From Tetradesmus obliquus (Eukaryota; Chlorophyta; Chlorophyceae; Sphaeropleales; Scenedesmaceae), in assembly GCA_030272155.1 (NCBI GenBank), contig CP126206.1, positions 310,001-374,000 of the forward strand: 64,000 bases of DNA. The letters are read 5' to 3'. The notes beneath the pieces are model-generated. The model saw only the letters and a program-made list of their open reading frames with translations, did not search any database and had not been told where the DNA came from. A program made the position numbers and the translations under genes. Shown piece by piece: positions 31,832 to 42,034 of the stretch. Each line of letters begins with the position of its first letter. Position 1 is the stretch's first letter.

Positions 31832-33766
31832 CTAGTATGGAGTGTACCTGCCGCTGCCCCTGCCACCATGGCCGTAGCCACTAAACCTGCCACGCTGGCC
31901 CGTGCTGTGGCGCCCGCGTGCCGCATCCCTGCCGCCCGTGTAGCGGCCCCTGTTGCTGTAGCCGCCCCTGTTGCTGTCGCTGCTGTAGCCACCCCTGTCA
32001 GCCCTGCTGCCGTCATTCCTGTAACGCCCCCTGCTGTAGCCCCTGCCTGTGCTGCCGCCCCTGTTGCTGGGCGTGCTCCACACGCTGAACTGCTGCTGCG
32101 GCGGCGTCTCCATCTCACCACCCTCATATGCTGCCTCTGTATCGCCACCGGCCGCTGCTGCTGTTCCCGCTGCCTCCACTCTCGCCAGAGCTGCATGTGC
32201 GTTTGCGAGCTGCTGTCGCAGTGCTGCCAGCTCGCTGCTGCTGATGCTGCTGCTAGCGCCCGCACTGCTGCCAGCACCCGCGCTGCTTCCCGCTCCTGTT
32301 GCTGCTGCTGCTGCTGCCAAGTTTGGTGTGGCCGGCAGCGCCCGGGCTGCAGCCCGCGCTGGCTGCTGCCCATATGTTGCAGCAGCCGCGCCGTGGCGGC
32401 CGCCAGCCTGCCGAGCAGCCGGTTCACCTGCCTGGTGGCCTGCTGCTGGCGTGCTGCCACCCTGCCTCAGCTTGGCCATGAGCACCTGCTTGGTTAGCTT
32501 GGGCTCAGTGATGAACTGCCGCTGCTGGGCTGAGTAGAAGTGCAGCTGTGGCTCCCTGGCTGCTGTGTTGCTCCAGAGCGTGCTGTAGTGCGAGAACGCG
32601 CTGTAGAAGTGCTGCGAGGGCTGGTGCGGCATCTGCACGTACATGGCCAGCTTGTTGGCGTACTCTGACATGTTCAGGCTGCAGGCATCGGACATGCCGT
32701 CGCACACACAGATGCTGCTTGTGTGCTCCAGCACTCCTGCTGCATTCTTGGCTGCGAGTGCCAGGCTGGACTTGTACAGCTTGTATTCAGTCTCTGGGTA
32801 CTCCTCTGGGTGCACAGAGTGGTTCTCAGGGCTGAACAGCACATAGCTGCCGCTCCAGTCATCCTGCTCATCAACGCCGCCTGTGCCGTACTTGTACACT
32901 GCTGGCACCACCTTGGTCTGGATCAGCATGTAGCGCAGCAGCATGGTCAGCAGCTCCTCCAAATCCTGTGCTGCCTGTGGGGGGCAGCCAGGCTTTGAAG
33001 AGAGCTTGCTGAACACCTGCTGGCGCTGCTGCTCAATGCTGCCTACTGCTGCTGGCATAGCCACCTTTGGGTGGTAGTACAGCATGTACAGCACAGCTGG
33101 CAGCGGGAACAGGTCCAGCCCGCTGAAGCTAGGGCCGTCACCTGTTGCCTGCTCCAGCTGCGCCTGCATCCAGGCCTCCTCTGGCAGCGCCACTGGCATT
33201 GCTGCGCTGGTCAGGCAGTTGCTGTGCCTGGGGATGTCATACCACATCACAACCCTGCCTGAGCCCAGCGCCTGCAGGTGTGGCTTGAGGCCGCTGAAGG
33301 CGTCACCCAGCCACTTCACTGCATCCTCGCACATGACCATGGCCTTGGTGCGTGTGTGGAGGCTGCCGCCCCTGAAGCCATAGGCGATGCCTGTGCGGGC
33401 GTGGAAGCCGCGCCGCTTCTCATTGCAGAGCGGCAGCACGCCCTCCACAGGAGGCAAGTAGAAGTGGTGCCGCGCCCCTGGCAAGTTGCCTACCCATGGC
33501 GTGCTGCCCTTGTCAATCACTGTCTGGAACACTGCATAGTCACCATCGTCATTGATATCAGTGCCCTGGCTGTCAGGGATGAAATTCTCAAATGACTGTG
33601 ACTCTGGTGTGTCAATGTTGACCAGGCTGTCGTAGAGCTCAGGAGCTGCGTCCAGCAGCTGCTGGAGGTTCTCTGCTGCTGGGTGCTGCTGCATTGCTGT
33701 TGTAACCAGGTGCTTGTGCTGCTGGGAGACTGCGGCTGGCTGAATCAACTGCGTTACTGCTGCCAT
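31832..33766 (-). CDS. RGG/RG-rich protein of the retroelement (Gag-like)
   Basis: 644 aa if it starts at the ATG at 33766 (33850 is the first in-frame ATG, but that start adds a Cys-rich lead of low quality). The first 480 residues look folded ('WVGNLPGARHHFYLPPVEG', 'AVLYMLYYHPKVAM', 'DDWSGSYVLFSPENHS', 'EYANKLAMYVQMP'). They are followed by Ala/Ser/Gly low complexity and a short helical segment ('SELAALRQQLANAHAAL'). The last 80 residues are Arg/Gly/Tyr-rich ('RGGYSNRGRYTGGR'), an RGG-type RNA-binding tail. The position overlapping the RT stop by 13 nt suggests coupled translation. I infer a nucleocapsid-like role. No known family recognised. Confidence 0.7.
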   Translation of the reverse strand: MAAVTQLIQPAAVSQQHKHLVTTAMQQHPAAENLQQLLDAAPELYDSLVNIDTPESQSFENFIPDSQGTDINDDGDYAVFQTVIDKGSTPWVGNLPGARHHFYLPPVEGVLPLCNEKRRGFHARTGIAYGFRGGSLHTRTKAMVMCEDAVKWLGDAFSGLKPHLQALGSGRVVMWYDIPRHSNCLTSAAMPVALPEEAWMQAQLEQATGDGPSFSGLDLFPLPAVLYMLYYHPKVAMPAAVGSIEQQRQQVFSKLSSKPGCPPQAAQDLEELLTMLLRYMLIQTKVVPAVYKYGTGGVDEQDDWSGSYVLFSPENHSVHPEEYPETEYKLYKSSLALAAKNAAGVLEHTSSICVCDGMSDACSLNMSEYANKLAMYVQMPHQPSQHFYSAFSHYSTLWSNTAAREPQLHFYSAQQRQFITEPKLTKQVLMAKLRQGGSTPAAGHQAGEPAARQAGGRHGAAAATYGQQPARAAARALPATPNLAAAAAATGAGSSAGAGSSAGASSSISSSELAALRQQLANAHAALARVEAAGTAAAAGGDTEAAYEGGEMETPPQQQFSVWSTPSNRGGSTGRGYSRGRYRNDGSRADRGGYSSDSNRGGYSNRGRYTGGRDAARGRHSTGQRGRFSGYGHGGRGSGRYTPY

Positions 33767-36048
33767 GATGGTGACCTGATGCGCAGCGCAGCAACAACAG
33801 CAGTCATTGTAAAAGCCTTGCCAGGTATGAAGTCGTTGTTGTGAGCCCATTCTTCCAGCAACGTCAGCAATCGTCGTTTGTTGAAACCCCGTGCACCCAT
33901 TTTTGTTATCACCGCTTCAATGTGCACAGCAGCGAGGCGAGCTGAGCTGCAGATTGCTGCAATCCTGCTCGCCTGCCCTAGGATCAGCTTGTAGCTGTTG
34001 CCCAGGGGCCGGTTGCTGTACAGAGTTATGTAGTTGATGGGTGTGATTGGCAGCTTGCATTGCTTGTCATATATTTCAATCTCGTAGGTGCCATCTGCCT
34101 GTATGTGGGTCAGCATGTCGAGGTACTGTGTGCTTTGTGTGCCACTGCCGTCTGCTGCTGCTGCTGCTGCTGCTGCTGTTACGTCATATGTTATGTCAAT
34201 GCCAACGCATGCCGGGTAGATCCAGCCAATGGATGAGCTGTCACCAGCCCCCACAGGCTGTTTCAGGAACCCTGCTAGTGTCGGCGCGTTGATAAAGCGC
34301 ATATCGTCCATGAGGCGAAAGCAGTACAGCCATTCTGTGCACAGCTGCCTGCGCACAGCATTGGATGCAGCCAGCCTGGACATGCGCATGACTGCCTTGC
34401 ATTCATACATCATGAAGTAAAGATTGCAGGCGTTAGGGCTGTAGTCAGCGCCCATGGGGATGCCCCTGGACTGTCTGAAGATCAGCCCTGCTGCTGTCAC
34501 GTATGCGTTATTGACGATTATGTTTAGTAAGGCAGTTGCAGCCTCAGCAGAAAGGTAGAAGATCTTCCCATTCGGGTGAATCTTCCTGCCACCTGCTGGT
34601 TGATGCTGCCAGCGCACGCTGTATGAGCCAGCGCTGCTGTCTCGTACCGCCAGTACCTGGGGTCTCCCCCGCTGCTCTGCTGTGTAGCTGAATGCCTTGC
34701 TTACTGCCCACTGTAGGGCAGCAGGCAAGCTGTCAGCCTGGTCATGGTCGATTTGTATGTTTTCAAAGCACTTTGTTATGTCAGCGCACATGTCTGTGTG
34801 GATAAGGTCAGGGAGGTTGATGGCGACGTTCTGTGCATTTGCTATCACGATGCACGTCTGTGTCGCCACCCCTACAAAGTCCTTTATCTTGCTGTTCAGC
34901 TGACCCAGGGCACCTGTTACTGCCTCCATGACACATGACGTTATCCCCTGAGTTATGCTGTTCAGGCCAGACAGTATAGATTCAGAGGTGTTGGTCAGGT
35001 ATCTGAAGTTGTTTTTGTGTGATTTGTACGCTATGCGCATTATGGGCAGGCTGTCTCCGCCCACTGCCTGTGGCAGCATGGGGTTAATTGACTGCAAAGC
35101 GCTGCTGAGCCTGTCTCGTAGCTCTGGCATGGTGCAGTTCATCTGCTCAAAGTCAGACGACGTCACCAGACGCAGCAGAACCAGCAGCTGTGCGTACTGT
35201 GGGCATATGAAGCATGGTGTGTTGCTTGCTTTGTCTACCTCACAGATGTGTAGCTGCTGCTGCAGTAGTTTTAGTTCTGTTTTGACGCTGCTGGAGAACT
35301 CGTCTGGCTGTGGTGCTGTTCGCTGCAGCTGGTGCAGGGTCCACGTCTCAGCCGACTGGCTGATAACGTCCCATGCATCCAGGGGCAGGTCAACGCCACA
35401 GGCTGCTGCTGTTGGTGCTAATATATCATCATAGAACTGCCAGGCAACCTCGCGGTTGCAGTCCACCATTTGCTGTCTGTCTGCTGCTGCTAAATGTATG
35501 TGGTTTAAACTGCATGCTAGCAGCTCCCTCAGTGGTGCAGACTGCACCACTGCGAGGTCTGTTGTGAGCACGTGTTTTGTACCGAAAGCCATGGGGCAGT
35601 GCTCCAGAATGCTGCCATCCATGATGGTAGTTTTGAAGCGTGCCTCAAGGCTAGCGCAGCTGCATGACATGGTGGCCAGCTGCTGTTCTAGGCTTTGTAT
35701 GTTTTGCTGCTGTGCCATTACTTGGCGTGCGTTGATGGCTGTTGGCTTTAGCTGCTGCTCATAGCTCCATGTGAGCTGGTATTCAGGCAGGGCGTTTAGC
35801 AGTACTGGTTGCAGTTGGGCTATGATCACCTCATGCAGCATCTGCATTGGGTGTGCATGCTCCAAACAGCGTGATATGTACCGCGCTTTGATTTTCACTG
35901 GCCTGCTGCTGGTGCGTTCAATTGCCACATAATTCCTGCCCAGAGCACTCACTTCAAGCGTACGCCTGTTCAGCTCCTGCTGCCCCTGCTGCTCCTCCTG
36001 CTCAACGCCATCCTCGCCAAGCTGCTGCAGATCCTCGTTGTTCGCCAT
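33754..36048 (-). CDS. Reverse transcriptase of unusual lineage
   Basis: 764 aa. The N-terminal third has Gln/Glu-rich and helical parts and 'GTKHVLTTDLAVVQSAPLRE'. RT motif A 'DITKCFENI' is near residue 423, motif B 'QSRGIPMGADYSPNACNLYF' near 528, and motif C 'FRLMDDMRFI' near 579, with Met before the two catalytic Asp. After the palm come 'GWIYPACVGIDI', 'YLDMLTHIQADGTYEIEIYD', 'SNRPLGNSYKLILGQASRI' and 'NKRRLLTLLEEW'. This tail resembles in outline Penelope-type RTs and an uncharacterised RT family I recall from cnidarians with a YDKR-type block. It lacks RNase H and any endonuclease I can see. A poly-Ala run coded by a GCA microsatellite (34144-34175) interrupts the region after motif C. 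It lies first in the element, before the RGG frame, the reverse of the usual Gag-Pol order. Confidence 0.85.
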   Translation of the reverse strand: MANNEDLQQLGEDGVEQEEQQGQQELNRRTLEVSALGRNYVAIERTSSRPVKIKARYISRCLEHAHPMQMLHEVIIAQLQPVLLNALPEYQLTWSYEQQLKPTAINARQVMAQQQNIQSLEQQLATMSCSCASLEARFKTTIMDGSILEHCPMAFGTKHVLTTDLAVVQSAPLRELLACSLNHIHLAAADRQQMVDCNREVAWQFYDDILAPTAAACGVDLPLDAWDVISQSAETWTLHQLQRTAPQPDEFSSSVKTELKLLQQQLHICEVDKASNTPCFICPQYAQLLVLLRLVTSSDFEQMNCTMPELRDRLSSALQSINPMLPQAVGGDSLPIMRIAYKSHKNNFRYLTNTSESILSGLNSITQGITSCVMEAVTGALGQLNSKIKDFVGVATQTCIVIANAQNVAINLPDLIHTDMCADITKCFENIQIDHDQADSLPAALQWAVSKAFSYTAEQRGRPQVLAVRDSSAGSYSVRWQHQPAGGRKIHPNGKIFYLSAEAATALLNIIVNNAYVTAAGLIFRQSRGIPMGADYSPNACNLYFMMYECKAVMRMSRLAASNAVRRQLCTEWLYCFRLMDDMRFINAPTLAGFLKQPVGAGDSSSIGWIYPACVGIDITYDVTAAAAAAAADGSGTQSTQYLDMLTHIQADGTYEIEIYDKQCKLPITPINYITLYSNRPLGNSYKLILGQASRIAAICSSARLAAVHIEAVITKMGARGFNKRRLLTLLEEWAHNNDFIPGKAFTMTAVVAALRIRSPSWQQ

Positions 36049-36518
36049 GCTGCGTGGCTGGTGTAGACGACAGTGCTCCTGAGGGGGCAGTCAGTTGATG
36101 CGGTGCAGTGCATCAGCTGGTTACTGGCAAGGCCGAAGCAAGTGGTGCCATACACATGCCCGCATACAGCTGAAGGTCAGCATAGTTCAAGAAACTGCGT
36201 GTTATAGCTGAGGGGCTGTCATAGGATCTGCCCTATCGGGCTTTACATCTGTCAAATGTGATATGCCAGAGGATCACAGCAGTCCTGCCAGCACTGCTGT
36301 GCTAGTGTTACATCTGCTGTAACAGCGCAGTACTGTAACCCCTGCAAGCCATTCTGGAGTTGTAATGAATGTATAAGGCTTTAAGCCAGCTCATTCCTTG
36401 ATCAATGCTTGTGGGATCCACAGTCATTGAAGGCAAGGCTAAGCTCAGTTCAAACCAGAGGCAAGCAAGACCGCACCTTCGCCAAGCGGCTTCCAGGCCT
36501 TCCTGCCTAACCCCGAAG

Positions 36519-37270
36519 AGAGAGTGGCAGAGAGAGTCTTGTATTTTTGCGTATCTGCAAATGTATTTCATCATGTCGTCCGTCTTTGCTGGCTTTCACT
36601 GCCCCAGTCACTTGTTCTGGGGAAGCTCTGCACCGGCACTGCCAGCTGCTGCTGGAAGCTTCTGGTGGGCGCATCTTGCATTCGTGCACGCAGGAGTTCG
36701 TGCATTACTGACCCGTCAATTTTCTTTTATAGCATATATATGTATATATGCTTACCGCTGATAATCAGATCGAGGAGGCAGACCGGAGACAGTCGCAGTG
36801 CGCAGTTTCTGAGGTCGAGTTACTCGGGCCTGCAACATTGCATCATGTATCATTCAACAAGGCACTGGGCTCAAGCGGCAACTCTGTTGCTGCAGCGCAA
36901 CGACAGAGTGGGACCGGCATGCATTTCAGCGTCTCATGCTGGAGCTCCGCCCTTGCCTCACCCAGGTGGCCACCTTGCTGACACCACAGACGTCTGCTGA
37001 TAATGGTAGAATGGCAGCACCTTGCGGTGTGCATCTGGCCAAATATGCTTAGCAGCAGCAATGGCTGCAAAACCCTGCGACTGTAAAACCAGCAGATCTC
37101 TGCTGCATTCAAACACTGACAGCAGCTGCTGCCAGGCAACAAGTGTGCTGCAGCCAGCATTTGACATGCAGAGAGCCAACTGTAAAACCAGTCACATATG
37201 CTGAAGGTAAAACCATAATCAATATTGTAAATACTCATAAACAGTATGTGGCATGTTGATTCCCATCAGG
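36519..37270 (-). repeat. Direct repeat, 5' copy
   Basis: First copy of the 752-bp repeat in sense order. It carries the TATA-like promoter site and a 131-codon frame (37238-36843) that is conserved in both copies and may be chance. Confidence 0.97.
36724..36731 (-). promoter_or_regulatory. TATA-box-like site in the 5' repeat
   Basis: TATAAAAG on the sense (minus) strand, next to a 20-bp near-palindrome of ATATATA type (36733-36752). It is about 680 bp upstream of the RT start. The 3' repeat has TATGAAAG instead, so only the 5' copy keeps the consensus. Confidence 0.5.
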
Positions 37271-40170
37271 CACTATGGCAAAAAGCATCCACAGAATGTC
37301 CTCAACTCATCCACAAGCACCCCACCATGCATCCACAAGACCATGTTGTGGATGGCTGTAAGTGACCGCCGACAAAACCTGCAGGTGTTCCTTTGAATCA
37401 ACAGTCCTGTGCATGCTATAGTTGAAAAATAAACAGTACATGTGTGCAGCGGCACCAGTACCCTGCAGAAGGCCCCCCTGAGCCAATTTGCCCTGCACCT
37501 AACTGGCAGGCCCTAAGGGTTAATGCACCAGCGATGCAGGTATTCCAATCATTTGCAAAAGTTTTATATAGCTACTTTGAAAACTGTCAGTGTTCCGTGG
37601 CCTTGTACTAGAAGCCTTCATGGCTGGCTCAGCACTTGATGTGTCATTGGCAGTGCTTGCTGCTAACACTGTATGACAACGGCTATGCAACAAAATATTT
37701 CATACCGTATGATTTGCAGGCAAAAGCATCAGTCGATCTCTGGTCACTTGTTCAAACATCGAGGTTTGAGACTTGACAGCCCACCCGGGGGTCCAGGACC
37801 CCATGGCGAACGTAGCCGCCGTGAGGCAGAATCATAACGTACAACGTGTTTGAGGCCTTTATGACTGCGGCACTGCTACGCTTGCTTGCACGCCATGAAC
37901 GGCACTGCAGCCCACCTGCAGGGCTGCATTGCTCGCTGTGTTCGAAGTACTCACTTGAAGTAAACACGAAGAATGAACCGAATTTGTGAACTTGATGGCG
38001 CAAGGCAAGGTGTCAGCTCCGGATCAGCTAGATCAGCAGTGCTGCTGCGAAAGCAAGGACATCGCCCCTTGATCTGGCTGGGTTTGGGCAGATCATTGCC
38101 TTACGCCTTCCATGACAGATACTGCCAAATGCTGAGGTGCTAGCATCAGTACTTGCTGGTGCCGTTGTGATCACACAACCACTAGCTGATGGAGACAGCA
38201 GTTGCGCAGCAGCAGCGGGCATGCACAACAACAAAGGATGCCAAGGAGCACATGTGCAGAGGCCCATAGCCAGGACGCCGATTTGCCAGCGAATCACACT
38301 CACAGCAGCAGGCGACAGGTGAGCAAGCTGTGCCAAGGGGACGGGCAGGCTGGATCAACAATAGCAGGCTGTCACTTGCTTGTGTGCAGGGACACTCATC
38401 TTGATCCTGCTGGCATGCCAGCACAGTATGTGCAGTGCAAATAAGTGCAGCAACGAGGCTCAGCTGTTTGTAAAGGGGTGATAAACGGCAGCGCAAATGC
38501 ATCGGTCACTGTGCTGTGCAGCGTACTGCAGGTGCATCCGGGCGCCTGCATGTTACAATACATGTGTGTTGTGATGAGGTGCACCTCTGCACTTGTGGAC
38601 TCAGGACACGGTGGACATCTGCAGTACACAAGTGCACCTGTTAACATGGAGTTTGCACTGCGCTTTGATCCTTGCAGTGTTCTGCTGGTACCCTATCAAC
38701 AACTGCGGTGGTGCTACGCCGAATTGTGAGTGCTGTGACAAGTTCATGCATCAGCAGCATGCACAGCAGATGCACTAGCGTGATGCCAGGTTACAGAGAC
38801 AGGACTTGCCGCCACAGGCTCGGCAACAGCCACGAATCGGCAACAGCCACGAATGATGACAATGCACAGCAGCGGCACCGGGTGGCAGTGGCTGCAGAAT
38901 TGTGTGATGAATTTGCTTCAGAGCAGCAAGGTGGCCTCGGTGCAGCAGATACCCTGCATGCATGGGGCGTGGTAGCGGTAGTGACAGCAGCAGCAGCACC
39001 CGAAGCAGCAACATTGCATGTTGTGCATGTTGATGACTTGGGTTGCAGCACCCGGTGCTCTGCTAGCATGCAAGCAGCAGCAACACTGCAGGTTGCACAA
39101 CGCTCACCACATGTGTGGTTCTGCTGCAGATCTCTCCAGTGCATTCACAGTATCTGGGAAACAGCCAAGTGCGGCGCCATAATTGTGTGCTTCAGTCTGG
39201 TGCATTTGTCACAAGAGGTGCGTTCCAGGTGGAGCATGCCTGACACTGTCGATGGTTTGATACTATACAGCAGATAGCATGCATGCTCATTTAGTCTACG
39301 CACTCCGCATCATCAGCTGCAGCTGCCAGACCTAGCGCATGTTGTCCTTGGTCACATTATGGCAAGTGCCTTCAGGACTGAGAGCAGATGCAGCAACAGC
39401 AGCAGCAGCAGCAGCAGCAGCGGCAGGCTACATAGCCATAAGAGGTCTACACCACACCTTGCACGTATATGTTGGGCAGCAGCAGCTCTGCTGTAGCAGT
39501 GGCATGTAAAACTCCACAGCAGCCATGCGAGTAACTGCTTGGTTTGACAGCAGCAATGATGCTTGCCTGTGCTGCTCGCCGCTGCTGCAATTATTGTGCA
39601 GGCTGCCAACTTGCAAGCTATCTGCTGGTGTCGCGAGCAGGCGTTGAGGAATATCATCTCAGTCAGCAGCATATGCTAGCAGCAGGGTTGAACTTACACA
39701 GCAAGAGCGTCATTGTTGGTTGCAGGCGGTCTGCAGCTGACTGAGCATCACCATGTCACGTTGCCTGTGACAGGTCCTGTCACATAGCACATTGTGGGAT
39801 CGTTTGCCTATCTTTCATTGAGTTGTTGCCAGCAGCTTATGACACAGCGTTTTCAGCAGTTGTTTCAGCGAGCTTGTCAGCTGCTGCTGCTGCTGCTGCT
39901 GCACGCTGTGCTCGCGTACGGGCACAAGCTCGACCAAAAAGTGTTTACAACTGATATATTGTATCTGTAAACGTGTTTAAGCAGTGATTCGAGGCTCTTC
40001 TGCACAATCCACGACATGATCCACACGCGATCGAGGCTTATCCACAACGGTTGTGGACCGTTCCGGTTGTGGACGGCCTTGTGGACGGCCCTCGCCCGTT
40101 GTGGATGGCTTGTGGATGATCTGCTGCGGACGACTTGTGGACGACTTGTGGATCTGCTTTGACCATAGTG
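37271..40170. other. No gene recognised; two TTGTGGAT-rich patches
   Basis: Plus-strand frames between 38445 and 39277 are open but match nothing I know. CAG runs occur near 39388-39422 and CTG near 39883-39903. At 37271-37355 and 40010-40160 the DNA is crowded with TTGTGGAT/ATCCACAA words. Confidence 0.4.
40010..40160. repeat. Cluster of TTGTGGA(T/C) words
   Basis: Around ten copies of TTGTGGAC, TTGTGGAT, TTATCCACAA and GATCCACA in 150 bp, degenerate and in both orientations. A smaller set lies at 37283-37352 beside the 5' end of the retroelement. Confidence 0.8.
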
Positions 40171-40323
40171 AGGTGCAGCAGCAGCAGTCTGCTACCGCTG
40201 CTGCTGCCCTTTCCTGCAAGCATTTAATGTAATCAGATTTGCTCTCCCTCTGCCCCTGGCCAGTGCATCTGGCCTGGAGAGAGAGAGAGGGAGAGAGAGG
40301 GAGGCAGAGAGAGTCTTGTATTT
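40171..40323 (-). mobile_element. Short derivative of the 752-bp-repeat retroelement
   Basis: 40171-40300 matches 31394-31523 (the element's 3' non-coding end) with one substitution. It then joins, at a CTCTCT-rich stretch, to 21 bp (40303-40323) identical to the outer end of the 752-bp repeat (36526-36546). The full element does not have this junction, so this is an internally deleted or separately mobilised derivative. Confidence 0.85.
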
Positions 40324-40578
40324 CCATTGCCATCCATTGCCACAAAATCAGCAAGCAATTCCCAAAACCGCAACACCGCCTGCTGCTTCGCCTCCTGCAA
40401 CACCTGCGCTACTAGTTGCTGTCGCTGTTGTTGTTCATGCAGCTGCTGCTGCTGCTGACGCTGCTCAACCAGCTGGTTATGCTGTTGCTGCGCAGCAGTG
40501 AGAGCTGCAGGCTGAAACACATCAGTAAAAGGTACCTGCCATTGCGGCGGCGGCGCAGACGGCCGCTGCGCGGCAGGC

Positions 40579-41007
40579 GTGGGCGGCGGGATGCGCAGCT
40601 TGACTCGTGGTTTGCGCTATGTGGCGGCCGCCCAGGGCGTACTATGGAAGATGTGCTGGGATAATGCGTACAAGGAGACGTATTCGCGGCTGGTCATGGA
40701 TGGCTGGCCTACGTTGCAGCGCATGCACCAGCTGCATGACACCTGCATGTGTGGCGCTGCGTGTCCTGGTCTAATACACCATTTTTGGGAATGCCCGGTT
40801 GCAGTGGCAGTGATTAACAGCCTTCTGTCTGTGTTGCCTGCAACATGGTGCACGCGGGCTGCAGGCCGCCCGCCGCTTGCTATGCGGCATGTCTGGCTGA
40901 TGCAGCGGCCTGCTGGCCCTAAGCATCTCCACCAGGGTGTTTGGGGGGTTGTATGTTTAGCTGCTTTGAATGCCATGGATGTTGGCAGACGGCATGCTAG
41001 ACAGTAG
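40579..41007 (+). pseudogene. C-terminal end of a non-LTR retroelement polyprotein
   Basis: Reads 'LWKMCWDNAYKETYSRLVMD', a zinc motif 'CMCGAACPGLIHHFWECP' (C-x-C...H-H-x3-C), and 'GVWGVVCLAALNAMDVGRRH'. I associate this C-terminal knuckle pattern with algal retroelement RT proteins. No RT palm lies upstream, so this is a truncated relic. Orientation is opposite to the neighbouring 40171-40323 fragment. Confidence 0.6.
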
Positions 41008-42034
41008 GACTGGCTGTCTACACCAGGCTTGGTTGATTGGAGTTTGCAGGAGCACTCGCAAACTGTCTGTGAGACAGATTTATTGTTGGTTGATCAAGTT
41101 TTATAGAGCTGCGGTGCATTACAGCAGCAGACCAACGAGTCAGTGCTGCTCACCACGTGGTGTGCATACTAGTGCACAGCGCAGTACTGCGCTATGCACA
41201 GCACTGCTGCAGGCTGTAGTGGCGCTGGACAGTGCAGTAGTGTACTAGTGGTGTCTCCTGCACGATCTGCTACATTGACCTTTCAGCCCAAAAGCTGCAA
41301 AGGCTGCTGGCCAGTGGTGCGCACCTGTCGTAGCCTGAACTGCGGCCTCAAACCTCAGTGCGGGTGCCGGCACTTGTATGGGCTGTGTTGAGGCAGGGCT
41401 TGGGAACTGTGCCAAAGCGGTGAGATTCTTCGCCCGGCTGATATAATGTGCCCCGCTAGCAAAGCGGTTGATTGTTTGATCAAAACTGGCACCCAGGTAT
41501 TTTGATTTCCTCCGTGCCCACCATGCTTATCTGCAGAAAAACAAAAACTGGGCAGTGCCGTTCCCAGTAGCCACGATGCACTGGGGGCAACGGCACTGAC
41601 GGTTTTCGTCTTGCTTCTAGTCCTGGTCCAAAAGACCCCTTGTCAGAAACACCCTCTGCTGTTGTCACCTCCAGCTCATGTTTGTGAAGTATAAGTTTTC
41701 CTCGCAACTATGATGCCTAACATAGGCCCTAGAATTATGCGTTAGTGTTTGCCTTGCCGCCATCCGGGTGACTGAAGCAGCGAAATGTGGCATGTGAGTC
41801 CTGGGCCAATCTAAGGACAGCTGTGCACGCTGCGTCCAGCCAGTGGCAGGCACCTGGCACCAAGGGCGCATTGCTCAGCGCATGTCGACAGCCCTGATGC
41901 GTACCAGTTTTTAGTAGGATAGATGATGGTGTGGCTAACGACGAACACAAAGATCCTAGCAACAGGCATGACATGTACTGGCTCCCCACGAGGCGGAGGC
42001 GCCAACCAGTGAAGCAGCTAAGTCTATTGCGGTC
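41008..42034. other. No gene recognised
   Basis: Plus and minus open frames without domains. It may be decayed sequence of the retroelement relics on either side. Confidence 0.4.

Larger units (their letters stand above)
30645..37270 (-). mobile_element. 6.6-kb retroelement with 752-bp direct repeats, RT + RGG protein
   Basis: Direct repeats 30645-31396 and 36519-37270 are the same length with no indel and differ at about 4 sites by eye. Between them, on the minus strand, lie a 764-codon RT frame and then an RGG-rich frame overlapping it. I see no protease, RNase H, integrase, GIY-YIG or APE motif. The repeats do not start TG and end CA (sense strand: CCTGATGGG...CTCTCT), so these are not ordinary LTRs. 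A unit plus a partial second copy ('pLTR' arrangement), as in Penelope-like elements, fits better. No target duplication was found. The near-identity of the repeats implies a recent insertion. Confidence 0.8.

Noticed and set aside
30645..37270. Ordinary LTR retrotransposon
   Set aside because: The direct repeats lack TG...CA ends, there is no protease, RNase H or integrase, and no target duplication could be found.
40010..40160. Bacterial-type replication origin with DnaA boxes (TTATCCACA)
   Set aside because: The words match by sequence, but the setting is a eukaryotic nuclear genome, they are degenerate tandem TTGTGGAT words in both orientations, and no dnaA or AT-rich unwinding region is near.
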